A stretch of DNA of 64,000 bases from Hymenobacter sediminis. GTDB lineage: Bacteria > Bacteroidota > Bacteroidia > Cytophagales > Hymenobacteraceae. Both the position numbers and the translations under genes were made by a program. The notes under the pieces were generated by a model that searched no databases, was not told where the DNA came from, and saw nothing but the letters and a program-made list of their open reading frames with translations. Of the stretch, positions 35,468 through 43,828 are shown piece by piece (the stretch's first letter is position 1; each line of letters starts with the position of its first letter). The stretch lies in the NCBI RefSeq assembly GCF_003231285.1, contig NZ_QKNS01000002.1, positions 434,001 through 498,000 of the forward strand, in the 5' to 3' direction.

Positions 35468-36862
35468 TTAGGCGCCCTTGCGGACGATGCTGGCCGACAT
35501 TTCTGCCTCCATAACTACTTTTCCGTTCACAAAAGCCTTGCCGCTCATCTTGGCAATGCCTCGCTTAATCGGAGCCGTAAGCTCGCACTTAAAAATGATG
35601 GTGTCACCGGGCTTCACCATGCGGCGGAACCTGCAGTTCTCAATGCCCAGGAAATAAGTCCAGTAGTTTTCCGGGTCGGGCACGGTATTAAGCACCAGAA
35701 TGCCGCCCGTTTGCGCCATGGCCTCAATCTGGAGCACACCGGGCATAACCGGGTTGCCGGGGAAGTGGCCGGGGAAGAAGGGTTCGTTCATCGTAACGTT
35801 CTTCACCCCGGTTACCGTGTTGGCATCTAAGTGAATAATTTTATCGATGAGCAAGAAGGGGTAGCGGTGAGGCAGCGTAGCGGCAATCTTGTTGATGTCC
35901 ATTACCGGCTCACGGGCCGGGTCGTAGGTAGGCGCGGCGCTGGTGTGCGCCTCCATCATTTTCTTTTTGATGCGCTTGGCGAAGGCCACGTTGGCGGCGT
36001 GCCCAGGCCGGGCGGCCAGGATCTGGCCTTTCAGCGGGCGGCCTACCAGAGCCAGGTCCCCAACCAGATCCAGCAGCTTGTGGCGGGCGGGCTCGTTTTT
36101 GTAGCGTAGGTCCACGTTGTTGAGGATGCCTTCCTTCTTGACGGCCACTTTGGGCTTGCCCAGCATGGTCGCCAGCTCATCCAGCTCCTCGTCGCTCACC
36201 ACGCGGTCAACTACCACAATGGCATTGCTCAGGTCGCCACCCTTGATGAGGTTAGATTTATAAAGGGCCTCCAACTCGTGCAGGAAGCAGAACGTGCGCG
36301 ACGAGGCAATTTCCGATGTGAACTGGTCAATATGGGTCAGGGACGCGTGCTGGGAGCCCAGAACCGGCGAGTTGTAGTCCACCATTACCGTGAGGCGGTA
36401 ACTGTTCAGGGGTAGGGCAGCCAGTTCCACAGCCCGGCCGTTATCTACGTAACGGATTTCGTCGGGAATCTCGAAGTAGTTGCGCAGGGCATTCTGCTCC
36501 TCCAACCCAGCCTCCATCAGGGGCTTGATGAACTCGTAGCTGGAACCATCCATGATGGGGGGCTCGGGGCCGTCCAGCTGAATCAGCACGTTATCAATTT
36601 GCAAGCCTACCAGGGCCGCCAGCGTGTGCTCCACGGTATTCACGCGGGCTCCGTTCTGTTCGATGGTAGTGCCGCGGGAAAGATCTACTACGTTGTCTAC
36701 GTCGGCATCCACGATGGGCTGACCGGGTAAATCGATACGCTGGAACTTGTAGCCGTGGTTGATAGGCGCGGGGCAGAACGTCATGGTGGCCTGCACGCCG
36801 GTATGAAGGCCAATGCCACTCACGGTGACGGGGGCCTTGATGGTATGTTGCTTGTCGTTCAT
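35468..36862 (-). CDS. lpxC-fabZ: Bifunctional LpxC-FabZ (UDP-3-O-acyl-GlcNAc deacetylase / 3-hydroxyacyl-ACP dehydratase)
   Basis: A 464-residue fusion typical of Bacteroidota. Residues 1-305 are LpxC, the committed step of lipid A synthesis, with the zinc-site motif NTVEHTLAAL (His79), EPPIMDGSS and RHKLLDLVGDLALVG. Residues about 320-464 are FabZ, the dehydratase of fatty acid elongation: LPHRYPFLLIDKI, then FFPGHFPGNPVMPGVLQIEA with active His and Glu. The fusion joins lipid A and fatty acid synthesis in one polypeptide. The gaps on both sides hold long inverted repeats. Confidence 0.96.
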   Translation of the reverse strand: MNDKQHTIKAPVTVSGIGLHTGVQATMTFCPAPINHGYKFQRIDLPGQPIVDADVDNVVDLSRGTTIEQNGARVNTVEHTLAALVGLQIDNVLIQLDGPEPPIMDGSSYEFIKPLMEAGLEEQNALRNYFEIPDEIRYVDNGRAVELAALPLNSYRLTVMVDYNSPVLGSQHASLTHIDQFTSEIASSRTFCFLHELEALYKSNLIKGGDLSNAIVVVDRVVSDEELDELATMLGKPKVAVKKEGILNNVDLRYKNEPARHKLLDLVGDLALVGRPLKGQILAARPGHAANVAFAKRIKKKMMEAHTSAAPTYDPAREPVMDINKIAATLPHRYPFLLIDKIIHLDANTVTGVKNVTMNEPFFPGHFPGNPVMPGVLQIEAMAQTGGILVLNTVPDPENYWTYFLGIENCRFRRMVKPGDTIIFKCELTAPIKRGIAKMSGKAFVNGKVVMEAEMSASIVRKGA

Positions 36863-36875
36863 TTTCTAAGTTGTC

Positions 36876-36957
36876 AGTTGTCAGTTGCCAATTGTCAGGA
36901 ATCAGGCCATCGAAAAACAGAACGGACCCGGCAACTGACAATTGGCAACTGACAACT
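36876..36957. repeat. Perfect 23-bp inverted repeat between lpxD and lpxC-fabZ
   Basis: Arms 36876-36898 and 36935-36957 are exact complements (core CAGTTGCCAATTGTCAG / CTGACAATTGGCAACTG). The left arm is preceded by a further TTGTCAGTTG direct repeat. Loop 36 nt. No T-tract. Confidence 0.88.
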
Positions 36958-36972
36958 CAATAGACTGCAAAG

Positions 36973-38013
36973 CTAGGGCTTTTCCGGTTCGGTCCGGTTG
37001 CGTTCCAGCTGGGTAAGGCGCCGTTCCAGATCGGGGAGGTGGCGGAAGATGGCGTTGGAGCGCAGGCTGTCGCGCAGATTGAAAGCAGGGGAGCCCTGCA
37101 GGAGCACGCCCTCCTCCTTAATGGATTTGCCTACCCCCGACTGAGCCGTGACCGTGGTGCGATTGGCCAGGCTCAGGTGGCCGGCAATACCTGCTTGCCC
37201 GGCCAGTACACAGAAGTCGCCGATTTTGGAGGAGCCTGAAATACCCGTTTGGGCGGCTACTACCGTATGGCGCCCGATTTCCACGTTGTGGGCAATCTGA
37301 ACGAGGTTGTCAATTTTGGCGCCCTCGCGGATAATGGTAGAGCCCATTGTGGCGCAGTCAATCGTGGCGTTGGCGCCTACGCTCACGTTGTCTTCCAGCA
37401 CCACGTTGCCAATCTGCGGAATGGTGCGGTAGGAGCCATCGGGCTGGGGTGCGAAACCAAATCCATCGGAGCCAATAACGGCGCCGGCATGAATGGTGCA
37501 GCGCGCCCCGATTACGGTTTCGGCGTAAATCTTAGCCCCGGCATACAGGATGGTGCCGTCCCCGATCTTGCACCGGTCGCCGATGAAAACGTGCGGAAAA
37601 ATTACCACGTCGCGGCCAATTTCACAGTTCTCCCCAATGTAGGAGAAGGCGCCGCGGTAGTGGTTTTCTCCGATGCGGCTACTGGCAGCCAGGTAGGCGG
37701 GCTCTTCCACGCCGCGCTTACCGGTGCGGGTTGCCTGCTGGTAAAACTCGAGTAGGGTAGTAAAGCTGGTGTAGGGGTCATCTACCCGAATGAGGGCAGC
37801 GGCCACGGGCTGCCGGAGTTCCAGGGTGCGGCTCACAATAACAGCCGTAGCGCCCGTAGTATAGAGGTGCGGCTCGTACTTAGGGTTCGAGAGAAAGGAG
37901 AGGGCGCCGGCTTGGGCTTCTTCAATTTTCGCCAGGCGGTTAATCTGCTGCGTGGCGTCTCCTTCCACTGCACCGTGCAGTACTTCGGCTATCTGACCTA
38001 CGGTAAATTCCAT
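36973..38013 (-). CDS. lpxD: UDP-3-O-(3-hydroxyacyl)glucosamine N-acyltransferase
   Basis: The 346-residue enzyme adds the second acyl chain in lipid A synthesis. The N-terminal uridine-binding domain (MEFTVGQIAEVLHGAVEGDA) is followed by a long hexapeptide beta-helix (about 100-300) with the catalytic His expected in NLVQIAHNVEIGRHTVVAAQ near residue 250, and a C-terminal helix. The start is firm by homology, yet a perfect -7 box lies only 4 nt upstream of the ATG (see promoter entry). Confidence 0.95.
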   Translation of the reverse strand: MEFTVGQIAEVLHGAVEGDATQQINRLAKIEEAQAGALSFLSNPKYEPHLYTTGATAVIVSRTLELRQPVAAALIRVDDPYTSFTTLLEFYQQATRTGKRGVEEPAYLAASSRIGENHYRGAFSYIGENCEIGRDVVIFPHVFIGDRCKIGDGTILYAGAKIYAETVIGARCTIHAGAVIGSDGFGFAPQPDGSYRTIPQIGNVVLEDNVSVGANATIDCATMGSTIIREGAKIDNLVQIAHNVEIGRHTVVAAQTGISGSSKIGDFCVLAGQAGIAGHLSLANRTTVTAQSGVGKSIKEEGVLLQGSPAFNLRDSLRSNAIFRHLPDLERRLTQLERNRTEPEKP

Positions 38014-38017
38014 TGGG

Positions 38018-38025
38018 CAAAAGTA
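38018..38025 (-). promoter_or_regulatory. -7 box immediately before the lpxD start (possible leaderless promoter)
   Basis: On the minus strand the sequence reads TACTTTTG followed by CCCA and then the lpxD ATG. It matches TAnnTTTG. With the usual distance to the start of transcription, the mRNA would begin at or within a few nt of the ATG. No -33 box was identified. Confidence 0.45.
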
Positions 38026-38034
38026 GAGAAATAT

Positions 38035-39837
38035 CTATTTCCCGGCGCGAAGTGCCGCTGCCGAGGCTGAGTGGGGGCGAGACGCTTTGTATTCCACCGC
38101 TTGGTAGATGGTAGCGCCTTCATCGGAATACACAAGGCGATACGCTGCAGGCGTGCACCAGGCCGGAGGCTGATACTGCCCCCGCGCAATGACCACGTAG
38201 TCGTAGCGCGTGCCCTGGGCTGAGGTAGCTTCAAAGAGGTGAAGGGGGTAGGCCGTCGTCAGGGCGTAGTGATGGAAATAGAGTTTATGGAACGGGGCAT
38301 TGAAGAACACCCGGCGGGGCTGCTGTGCCCGAAGCCAGGCGTAAGAACCTTCAAGCCGCTGCGCCAACTCCTGCGCTGAGCGCACGGCGTAGCGGAAGTG
38401 GGCCACCTGATACGTGCCATACCCAGCCAGCACTACGCTTACCGCTACGAGGCCAAACCACCGGGACACTCGCAGCCGCTGTAGCAGCCACTCGCCGAAA
38501 GCCGCTACCCCTAGAAAGAAGAAAAATGCCCCGTAAAGCAGCACCCGTGAAGGGCTATAGACTCGCTGAATAGGCATAAACACGAAGGGCAGCACTACCA
38601 GTACCAGCGCTGGTAGCACTATTCGGCGCCAGGAAGCGGGTAGGGCCGGCACCACTGCTACAGTTGCAACTAGCAGCAGCAGAAAGCCGGGGGCGCTAAG
38701 CTGCTCGTGCCCAAACAACTCGCGGGCTGGTTTCAGCAAATAAAAGGCATAGGAGCCCCAGAAATCAGCCAAGCTCTGGGGGGCAATGTAGCTGTTGGCG
38801 GCTAAGGCCCTCACCCCCGAAACGCAAAGGATAGGGCCGTACAGCACCAGTGCGCCGGTGCCCACCAGCGCACTAGCTACCAGCAAGGAAACCAAGCCGG
38901 CCGTGTCGCGGCGGCGAAGAAACACCAGGCCGATCCAGGCTCCAAGCGAAACCAGGGGGTAGGCGTAGGTAGGAATGGTATAAAGGCCCAGCACCCCAGT
39001 TATAACAAACAGCCCCCACCCCAACTGCCGGTAACGAACTGAGTGCAGCACAGCCAGGGCCGCGAAAAACTGGGCAATTGCCAGCACAATCAGCAAAAAA
39101 TAGCCCCGACCCGACATAGCGTAGTACAGGCTCAGGGGCGAAAGACAAAACAGCCCCAGCGCTAGCGTAGCCAGCCGGAAGGTGGTAAGTCGCACCAGCA
39201 GGGTATAAACCAGTACGGTGCCTATCAGGCTGATGAGCAGGGTAGGAAGCCGCAGAATCAGCGCATCATTCAGTGTAAACCAGCCCACTACCCAGCAACT
39301 CAGGCTAAACAGCACGTGGTTGTTCGGGATGGGGTAGAAGCTGGTACTGGCTACGGGGCCGCCGCTCACAAAGTAGTCGTAAGTGGCTATTTCATCCGTG
39401 CTCAGCGGATACACCCACGCGTAGTAAAGGCGCAAAGCCAGAATGCTAGCCAATAGGACTGCCGACAATAGCTTTTCTGAGGCAGAAAGCCCGGCTACTG
39501 ACCGCCACACGCTGCTGGTCGCCTGGCTGAGGTTTTGCTGTAAACTGCGCAGTTCCTGCCCTAATCTCCCGCTTCGAAGCTGATAGCCTGCCATAGCTGC
39601 GGCCCCAACGGCTACGACCCATAACCCCCAGCGCAACGCGGCGTAGCGGCCCGGCGTGACCTGCAACACGAACTCCGGCATTTCGTTGCGCGCGTAAATA
39701 GCGTGGCGCAAGGCGTACAAATCGGCTATGGATACCTGGGTGTAAAGTACCGCCAGGCTCCCGCTTATCAGCAAAAAGAACAGCGCCAGCAACCCCAGGG
39801 GCAGGGTGGAAAAGGAACGTCGGAGCGGGATGAGCAT
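38035..39837 (-). CDS. GT39/ArnT-like membrane glycosyltransferase
   Basis: The 600-residue protein has about twelve membrane segments and a soluble C-terminal region (about 480-600). The loop after the second or third segment contains YPLSTDEIATYDYFVSGG (near residue 146), the acidic loop-1 signature of GT-C enzymes that use polyprenyl-phosphate sugars (PMT/ArnT-like). It sits between the HD hydrolase gene (6 bp) and lpxD (21 bp), so it is very likely in the lipid A operon, which suggests a role in modifying lipid A or another glycolipid. That role is inference; ArnT-type aminoarabinose transfer is one possibility. Confidence 0.8.
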   Translation of the reverse strand: MLIPLRRSFSTLPLGLLALFFLLISGSLAVLYTQVSIADLYALRHAIYARNEMPEFVLQVTPGRYAALRWGLWVVAVGAAAMAGYQLRSGRLGQELRSLQQNLSQATSSVWRSVAGLSASEKLLSAVLLASILALRLYYAWVYPLSTDEIATYDYFVSGGPVASTSFYPIPNNHVLFSLSCWVVGWFTLNDALILRLPTLLISLIGTVLVYTLLVRLTTFRLATLALGLFCLSPLSLYYAMSGRGYFLLIVLAIAQFFAALAVLHSVRYRQLGWGLFVITGVLGLYTIPTYAYPLVSLGAWIGLVFLRRRDTAGLVSLLVASALVGTGALVLYGPILCVSGVRALAANSYIAPQSLADFWGSYAFYLLKPARELFGHEQLSAPGFLLLLVATVAVVPALPASWRRIVLPALVLVVLPFVFMPIQRVYSPSRVLLYGAFFFFLGVAAFGEWLLQRLRVSRWFGLVAVSVVLAGYGTYQVAHFRYAVRSAQELAQRLEGSYAWLRAQQPRRVFFNAPFHKLYFHHYALTTAYPLHLFEATSAQGTRYDYVVIARGQYQPPAWCTPAAYRLVYSDEGATIYQAVEYKASRPHSASAAALRAGK

Positions 39838-39843
39838 GCCGGC

Positions 39844-41073
39844 CTACAGGATTTCCTTGGGGTAGCAGATGTAGTGCTTTTCTACCCGCTGGCTAATGGC
39901 GCGTATGTTAGGCAGGTCCGACGCCTCGGCTACGTTCACCACTTTCCCCCGTTTGGTCAGAACATCAATCGGGTCCTGACCATCGGCATCGTAGGCATTG
40001 TTGCTGATGCGACCCGTGAGCATGAGTTGGGCCGCATCCTCGTACGGGAGGTGAAAATGCTCGGCAATCAGCTCCACAATGCCCAGCTGAAAATCCTCCT
40101 CGAAGGGCTCGGACTGAAGTGTGATTTTAAAAAGGTGCCGGTCCAGGAGGCTTTGGGCCAGGTAGTTCAGTACTTTGTCGGGGTGGTCGGCCCAAAGCTT
40201 CACGGCGCCCCACACATCGGTGTCATCTAAGCGGGTGAAGCGGCGCAGAATATCATCGTCCTGCTCAAACTCTTGCTGCGTGACGCTGCGGGAGAGAAAG
40301 AAGTGCAGGTTGGGCGAGGCCGGCACGTCCACGCCCTTGCGCACCAAGTCACGGGCCCGCTGCATAATCCGGATAACCATCTGCTCGGCGCTCGTCACGG
40401 TTTTGTGCAGATACACCTGCCAGTACATCAGTCGGCGGCTTACCAGAAAGTTCTCGATGCTGTACACGGCCTTTTCCTCCAGCACCAGCCGCTCATCCAC
40501 TACCGTCAGCATCTTGATAAGGCGGTCGGCACCGGGGCGGCCTTCCTGCACGCCCGTGTAAAACGAGTCGCGGTTGAGGTAATCCAAGCGGTCCATATCG
40601 AGCTGGGAGCTCACCAGCTGGTGGAAGAACGGCCGCGAATAAGTGCCCTCAAAAATCTGAATGGCCAGGTCGAGGGCTCCGTTAAACTGAGCGTTAAGCT
40701 TGCGCATCAGGTGCAGGCTTAGCTCCTCGTGGTGTACTTTATGGAAGATGCTGTGCTCCAGCGCGTGGGAGAGGGGGCCGTGGCCTACATCGTGCAGCAG
40801 AATGGCCGCCATAGCTGCCTCGCCTTCCTTGGCCGAAATCTTGACACCTTTATCCTTTAGGGTGCGCAGGGCCAGCGTCATCAGGTGCATGGCGCCCAGG
40901 GCGTGGTGGAAGCGCGTGTGCAGGGCACCAGGGTACACGAAACTGGTAAGACCCAGCTGCTGAATCCGGCGCAGGCGCTGAAAAAAAGTGTGCTCAATCA
41001 GGTCAAAAAGCAACTCCGTCGGGATGGTCACGAAACCATACACCGGGTCGTTGAAGATCTTTTTCTTATTCAA
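39844..41073 (-). CDS. HD-domain phosphohydrolase (dGTPase-like)
   Basis: A 409-residue metal-dependent phosphohydrolase. The HD core shows His56 in LHTRFHHALGAMHL and the His94-Asp95 pair in ILLHDVGHGPLSHALEH; a later Asp in SSQLDMDRLDYLNRDSFYTG completes the metal site. It resembles the dGTPase/SAMHD1-like family encoded upstream of lpxD in many Bacteroidota (recalled). Substrate not known. It leads the leftward lipid A block; divergent from porX across 292 bp in which no strong promoter motif was found. Confidence 0.88.
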   Translation of the reverse strand: MNKKKIFNDPVYGFVTIPTELLFDLIEHTFFQRLRRIQQLGLTSFVYPGALHTRFHHALGAMHLMTLALRTLKDKGVKISAKEGEAAMAAILLHDVGHGPLSHALEHSIFHKVHHEELSLHLMRKLNAQFNGALDLAIQIFEGTYSRPFFHQLVSSQLDMDRLDYLNRDSFYTGVQEGRPGADRLIKMLTVVDERLVLEEKAVYSIENFLVSRRLMYWQVYLHKTVTSAEQMVIRIMQRARDLVRKGVDVPASPNLHFFLSRSVTQQEFEQDDDILRRFTRLDDTDVWGAVKLWADHPDKVLNYLAQSLLDRHLFKITLQSEPFEEDFQLGIVELIAEHFHLPYEDAAQLMLTGRISNNAYDADGQDPIDVLTKRGKVVNVAEASDLPNIRAISQRVEKHYICYPKEIL

Positions 41074-41365
41074 GGGACTTGAGAATTACAAGGGGTTGGC
41101 GCATACCGCGGGGGTAGGGCAAGGCAAAGGAAGCAGTAGTAGCGCAGACTACAGTAAAAACCCCCTGATTAACGGAAGTGGCTAAGCAAAACCAACACCC
41201 TAATTTCACCGAGAATTTACCTTGCGCAATATTTTTTGCCGCTATTTGGTTACTCTCTTACGTATGTAAGGCGGCAACGCTCTTGCTCGACAATAAAAAA
41301 CGAACCTCTTGGTGCGCGTAGGCTGCCAGTAAGTCCTTCAGTGCCAATGTCTCCACGACTCCATT

Positions 41366-42934
41366 ATGCAACAATACAGCATCCTCTGGGCCGATGACGA
41401 AATCGACCTCCTGAAACCTCACATTCTCTTTCTCAAAGAAAAAGGCTACGACGTGACCGGCGTAAATTCCGGGGCCGATGCCATTGAGGAAATTCAGGAG
41501 AAGACCTACGACATTGTGTTCCTGGATGAGAACATGCCCGGCCTGACGGGCCTGGAAACCCTCACCGAAATCAAAGCCGTGCGCCCTACCGTGCCCGTGG
41601 TGATGATAACCAAGAGCGAAGAAGAGCACATCATGGAATCGGCCATCGGGGCCAAAATTGCCGACTACCTCATCAAACCGGTTAATCCCAGCCAGATTCT
41701 GCTGTCGGTAAAGAAGGTGCTTGACAACAAACGCCTGGTGAGCGAAGCCACCAACAGCGGCTACCAGCGCGACTTCCGCCAGCTGGGCATGCAGCTTTCT
41801 GACCGCCTCAGCCCCTCGGAGTGGGCCGACGTGTACAAGAAGCTGGTGTACTGGGAGCTGGAAATCAACGAGACGGAGGGCAAAAGCATGGCCGACGTCT
41901 TCAACATGCAGAAGGACGAAGCCAACACCTACTTCGGCCGCTTTATCACGGAAAACTACGAGGACTGGGTAAACGGCGACGATGACGACGCCCCGCTCAT
42001 GTCGCACCAGCTGTTCAAGGAGCGCGTGTTCCCGATGCTGAAGGATACCGGCGACACGCCCGTGTACTTCGTGCTCATCGACAACCTGCGCTACGACCAG
42101 TGGAAGGTGCTGGAGCCCATCATTGCCGACCTGTTCACGGTTGACTCGGAGGAGACTTACTACAGCATTCTGCCCACTACCACCGCCTACGCCCGCAATG
42201 CCATCTTCTCGGGCATGATGCCCGGCGAAATCCAGAAGAAGTACCCCAACCTGTGGGTGTGGGACGACGACGACGAGGGCAAGAACATGCACGAGGCCGA
42301 GTTCATGGAAATCATGTTCCAGAAGGCCGGGCAGAAGGCCAAGTACAGCTACAACAAGGTGACTAACCTGCAGGCCGGCAAGGACTTGCTGGGTAAAATG
42401 TCTAACCTGCACAACAACTACAAGCTGAACGTCATCGTCTACAACTTCGTGGACATGCTCAGCCACGCCCGCACCGACATGGCCATGATCCGGGAGCTGG
42501 CCGCCGACGAGTCGGCGTACCGCAGCATCACCCGCTCGTGGTTCCTGCACTCGCCGTTGTACGAAATGCTGCAGGTGATTTCGGAGAAGAAAGGCAAGCT
42601 CATCATCACCACCGACCACGGTACCATCCGGGTTAAGCGCCCCTACAAAATTGTGGGCGACCGGAATACAAATACCAACCTGCGCTACAAGCACGGCAAA
42701 AACCTGGGCTTCGATGACAGCAAGGACGTGTACACGGTGCGCAAGCCGGAGCGCATTTTCCTACCCCGCGAAAACGTGAGCACCGCCTACGTCTTCACCG
42801 TTGGCGACTACTTCTTCGCCTACCCCAACAACTACAACTACTACGTGAACTACTACAAGGATACGTTCCAGCACGGCGGCATCTCGCTGGAGGAATGCAT
42901 CATTCCCTACGTCGTGCTCAGCCCGAAGGGGTAG
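41366..42934 (+). CDS. porX: PorX: response regulator fused to a PglZ-type phosphatase domain
   Basis: A 522-residue regulator of the type IX secretion system. The receiver domain (1-120) has the acidic pair Asp10-Asp11, phosphorylation site Asp54 in VFLDENMPG, Thr82 and Lys104 in YLIKPVN. A helical linker follows, and from about 200 an alkaline-phosphatase-superfamily PglZ domain (VYFVLIDNLRYDQW; TTAYARNAIFSGMMP; ITTDHGTIRV). PorX works with the sensor PorY and sigma factor SigP to control T9SS genes; neither is in the window. Strong, unambiguous assignment by domain order. Confidence 0.95.
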   Translation: MQQYSILWADDEIDLLKPHILFLKEKGYDVTGVNSGADAIEEIQEKTYDIVFLDENMPGLTGLETLTEIKAVRPTVPVVMITKSEEEHIMESAIGAKIADYLIKPVNPSQILLSVKKVLDNKRLVSEATNSGYQRDFRQLGMQLSDRLSPSEWADVYKKLVYWELEINETEGKSMADVFNMQKDEANTYFGRFITENYEDWVNGDDDDAPLMSHQLFKERVFPMLKDTGDTPVYFVLIDNLRYDQWKVLEPIIADLFTVDSEETYYSILPTTTAYARNAIFSGMMPGEIQKKYPNLWVWDDDDEGKNMHEAEFMEIMFQKAGQKAKYSYNKVTNLQAGKDLLGKMSNLHNNYKLNVIVYNFVDMLSHARTDMAMIRELAADESAYRSITRSWFLHSPLYEMLQVISEKKGKLIITTDHGTIRVKRPYKIVGDRNTNTNLRYKHGKNLGFDDSKDVYTVRKPERIFLPRENVSTAYVFTVGDYFFAYPNNYNYYVNYYKDTFQHGGISLEECIIPYVVLSPKG

Positions 42935-43010
42935 TTACACTGAGTCGTATATAAAGCAAATAGCACGCAGCCTCTGCGTGCTATTTGCTTTATATACGAC
43001 TCAGTGTAAC
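42934..43010. repeat. 37-bp perfect palindrome spanning two convergent stop codons
   Basis: Arms 42934-42970 and 42974-43010 are exact complements over 37 bp with a 3-nt loop CCT (outer ends GTTACACTGAGTCG and CGACTCAGTGTAAC). The left arm begins on the last base of the porX stop codon, and the right arm contains the stop codon (TGA, 43003-43001) of the convergent gene. No long T-tract, but the hairpin would be extremely stable in both transcripts. Confidence 0.92.
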
Positions 43011-43357
43011 TGGGTTATTCTAAAACGTCTCTTATTGGTAATGATAATTACGCCATTTACGCCGCGCGTGCCATAGATGGCTGTGGCTTGTGCGCCCTTC
43101 AAGAAATCAACTCTCTTTATGCGATTTGGATTCGACGCTTCAACCCACTCACGCGCGACAGGTACTCCATCCGCTATATATAATGGCTCGATAACAGCTG
43201 GTAGACTTGAACTACAGATTATGCGAATAACCTTTCGGGGCGAGTCAGGGCTTTGCGGATTTGTAGCTTGGAAAGAATCTGGAAGCTGTGCATAAGCGGT
43301 TTGCGTAAGTAGTAGCAGTAAGCCAACGGTAATTGAAAAGCCGATAGGGAAGGACAT
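43001..43357 (-). CDS. Small exported protein made of a TonB-plug-like domain
   Basis: A 118-residue protein: signal peptide 1-24 (LLLLTQTAYAQ), a short linker, then a segment very like the plug-domain core of SusC-type receptors (EPLYIADGVPVAREW; RIKRVDFLKGAQATAIYGTR; GVNGVIIITNKR). In receptors this stretch is followed by a long barrel, which is absent here. The longer open frame up to 43462 has no signal peptide. Either a stand-alone plug protein, a family seen in Bacteroidota, or a remnant of a receptor. The 3' end lies in the large palindrome. Confidence 0.75.
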   Translation of the reverse strand: MSFPIGFSITVGLLLLLTQTAYAQLPDSFQATNPQSPDSPRKVIRIICSSSLPAVIEPLYIADGVPVAREWVEASNPNRIKRVDFLKGAQATAIYGTRGVNGVIIITNKRRFRITQLH

Positions 43358-43536
43358 GTGGAGAGATTTAGAAAAGTAAAAGACTGTTGAATAGCGAAAC
43401 AGCAATACTCTGGTTTTGCTAGTAGATGCCAGAACAGCCTCCATTCCACATAATAGTGTCAATTAAATTCCATGTCCTCCTTGAACAGGTTTAGTAGCAT
43501 CTGCAACTCACCAGAGCGCAGGTCGGGGCTAGATGT

Positions 43537-43568
43537 AAAAAGGGACACTCAACTGAGCGTCCCTTTTT
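43537..43568. terminator. Bidirectional terminator between the plug protein and the 43829 barrel gene
   Basis: AAAAAGGGAC (43537-43546) pairs with GTCCCTTTTT (43559-43568), and the inner CTC/GAG extends the stem. It lies 260 nt past the stop of the leftward barrel gene. The 180 bp between this hairpin and the plug protein start show nothing else. Confidence 0.8.
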
Positions 43569-43597
43569 CTTAATTACAAAGTCAGGGTGCATACTTA

Positions 43598-43774
43598 TTA
43601 CTCGTTCCAAAGGATGCTCGTTAGGGCTTGCGCAGCGTAATGGAACCGATACGCACAGCTGTCGTAAGGCGGCCGCACTAGAAGGGCGTCTAGGCCCAGC
43701 GTTTTTTGGGTTGTTTCATGCGAGTTGCAGGTTAGTACCTACAGCTCGTGGCAAGTGGTTTGGTAGCGTTCCAT
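43598..43774 (-). pseudogene. Small frame (58 codons) with one in-frame TAG, possible decayed gene
   Basis: Reading leftward from ATG 43774 gives MERYQTTCHEL, a TAG at 43741-43739, then an uninterrupted rest (LGLDALLVRPPYDSCAYRFH, ending ILWNE) to a TAA at 43600-43598. The stop codon is followed 29 nt later by the bidirectional terminator. The TAG could be a CAG Gln codon changed by one base. No homologue is recognised, and chance cannot be excluded in a frame of this length. Confidence 0.25.
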
Positions 43775-43828
43775 GCGGAAGTAAGAGGTAGTAGATTATT
43801 AGTGGTAAGATTCTGTGTTTTACCAGTT

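Noticed and set aside
41258..42694. 478-codon frame antisense to porX
   Set aside because: Composition (His, Val, Gly, Leu) typical of an antisense shadow; porX motifs on the other strand are unambiguous.
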